14,143 nucleotides of DNA, taken from positions 1-14,143 of the forward strand of contig JAITWN010000207.1 in the NCBI GenBank assembly GCA_031285245.1, given 5' to 3'. The DNA comes from Chromatiales bacterium (GTDB lineage Bacteria > Pseudomonadota > Gammaproteobacteria > SZUA-140). Position numbers and translations under genes: made by a program. Under the pieces are notes generated by a model, which searched no databases, was not told the DNA's origin, and saw nothing but the letters and a program-made list of their open reading frames with translations. This document shows positions 14,074 through 14,143 of this stretch, one piece after another (positions within the stretch are counted from its first letter, which is position 1; the number at the start of each line of letters is the position of its first letter).

Positions 14074-14143
14074 CAGTGATATTGCCTCGGGTTGAATCGC
14101 GGCGATTTGACTTAGAAATGAATAATTTCTTTTAGAATCAGTT

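Noticed and set aside
14107..14138. rightward promoter TTGACT ... TAGAAT at the window's right end
   Set aside because: The spacer is 20 bp and no gene downstream can be seen, so it remains unsupported.
13984..14143. cobalamin riboswitch upstream of nrdJa
   Set aside because: A CACTGGG sequence near a small hairpin recalls part of the B12 box, but the remaining conserved elements are absent and the NrdR box with its -10 explains the region better.

Overview
The window looks like chromosomal DNA of a free-living gammaproteobacterium. The evidence is a moderately GC-rich coding set, a split class II ribonucleotide reductase (nrdJa/nrdJb, the arrangement known from Pseudomonas aeruginosa), a rubredoxin | thiD-thiE-hemL neighbourhood of the kind found in pseudomonads and relatives, and a RegB/RegA-type redox two-component system. 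I cannot assign a genus. No transposase, integrase, CRISPR array, tRNA or rRNA was recognised.

Layout. Positions 1-840 are an AT-richer stretch with no convincing gene. It holds an imperfect palindrome at its left edge and a pair of GCCA(T)GGA(C/T)GGC hairpin units near 708-747. An outer-membrane beta-barrel gene (903-1517, +) follows. It converges, with a 10-bp gap, on a tightly packed minus-strand unit read right to left: thiD - thiE - hemL - tas-like aldo/keto reductase - a secreted 989-residue LVIVD-repeat beta-propeller protein. These five genes overlap or nearly abut (4-nt, 4-nt, 15-nt gap, 10-nt overlap), so one mRNA with translational coupling is likely. Divergently, a 54-residue rubredoxin gene lies at 8475-8639.

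The most interesting part is the 185-bp gap between rubredoxin and the sensor kinase gene (8640-8824). It has no ORF of note on the minus strand, yet it carries the layout of a small-RNA gene read leftward: a TTGCAT-17-TATGAT promoter, a 5' hairpin whose loop exposes CCCCCUCCUCC (an anti-Shine-Dalgarno sequence), a CUUUUC linker, and a perfect 9-bp intrinsic terminator ending in eight U. The promoter is bordered by two tandem Fur-like operators (AATGA-N3-TCATT twice, 15 bp apart). These also cover a perfect TATAAT for the rightward kinase gene. This suggests a compact, possibly undescribed iron-responsive sRNA (functionally like RyhB/PrrF) divergent from an iron-controlled RegB/RegA pair. It is inference from sequence, but several independent signals agree.

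To the right, the regB-like and regA-like genes overlap and end at a long hairpin shared with a convergent small conserved gene (10717-10953, -) that has its own promoter. The window closes with nrdJa-nrdJb on the minus strand. They encode an adenosylcobalamin-dependent ribonucleotide reductase split into a catalytic chain and a short chain carrying the zinc/redox-cysteine tail, preceded by a good NrdR box over the putative -10. Together the genes suggest an organism that moves between oxygen regimes and has iron-, heme-, redox- and oxygen-independent dNTP-synthesis functions close together.
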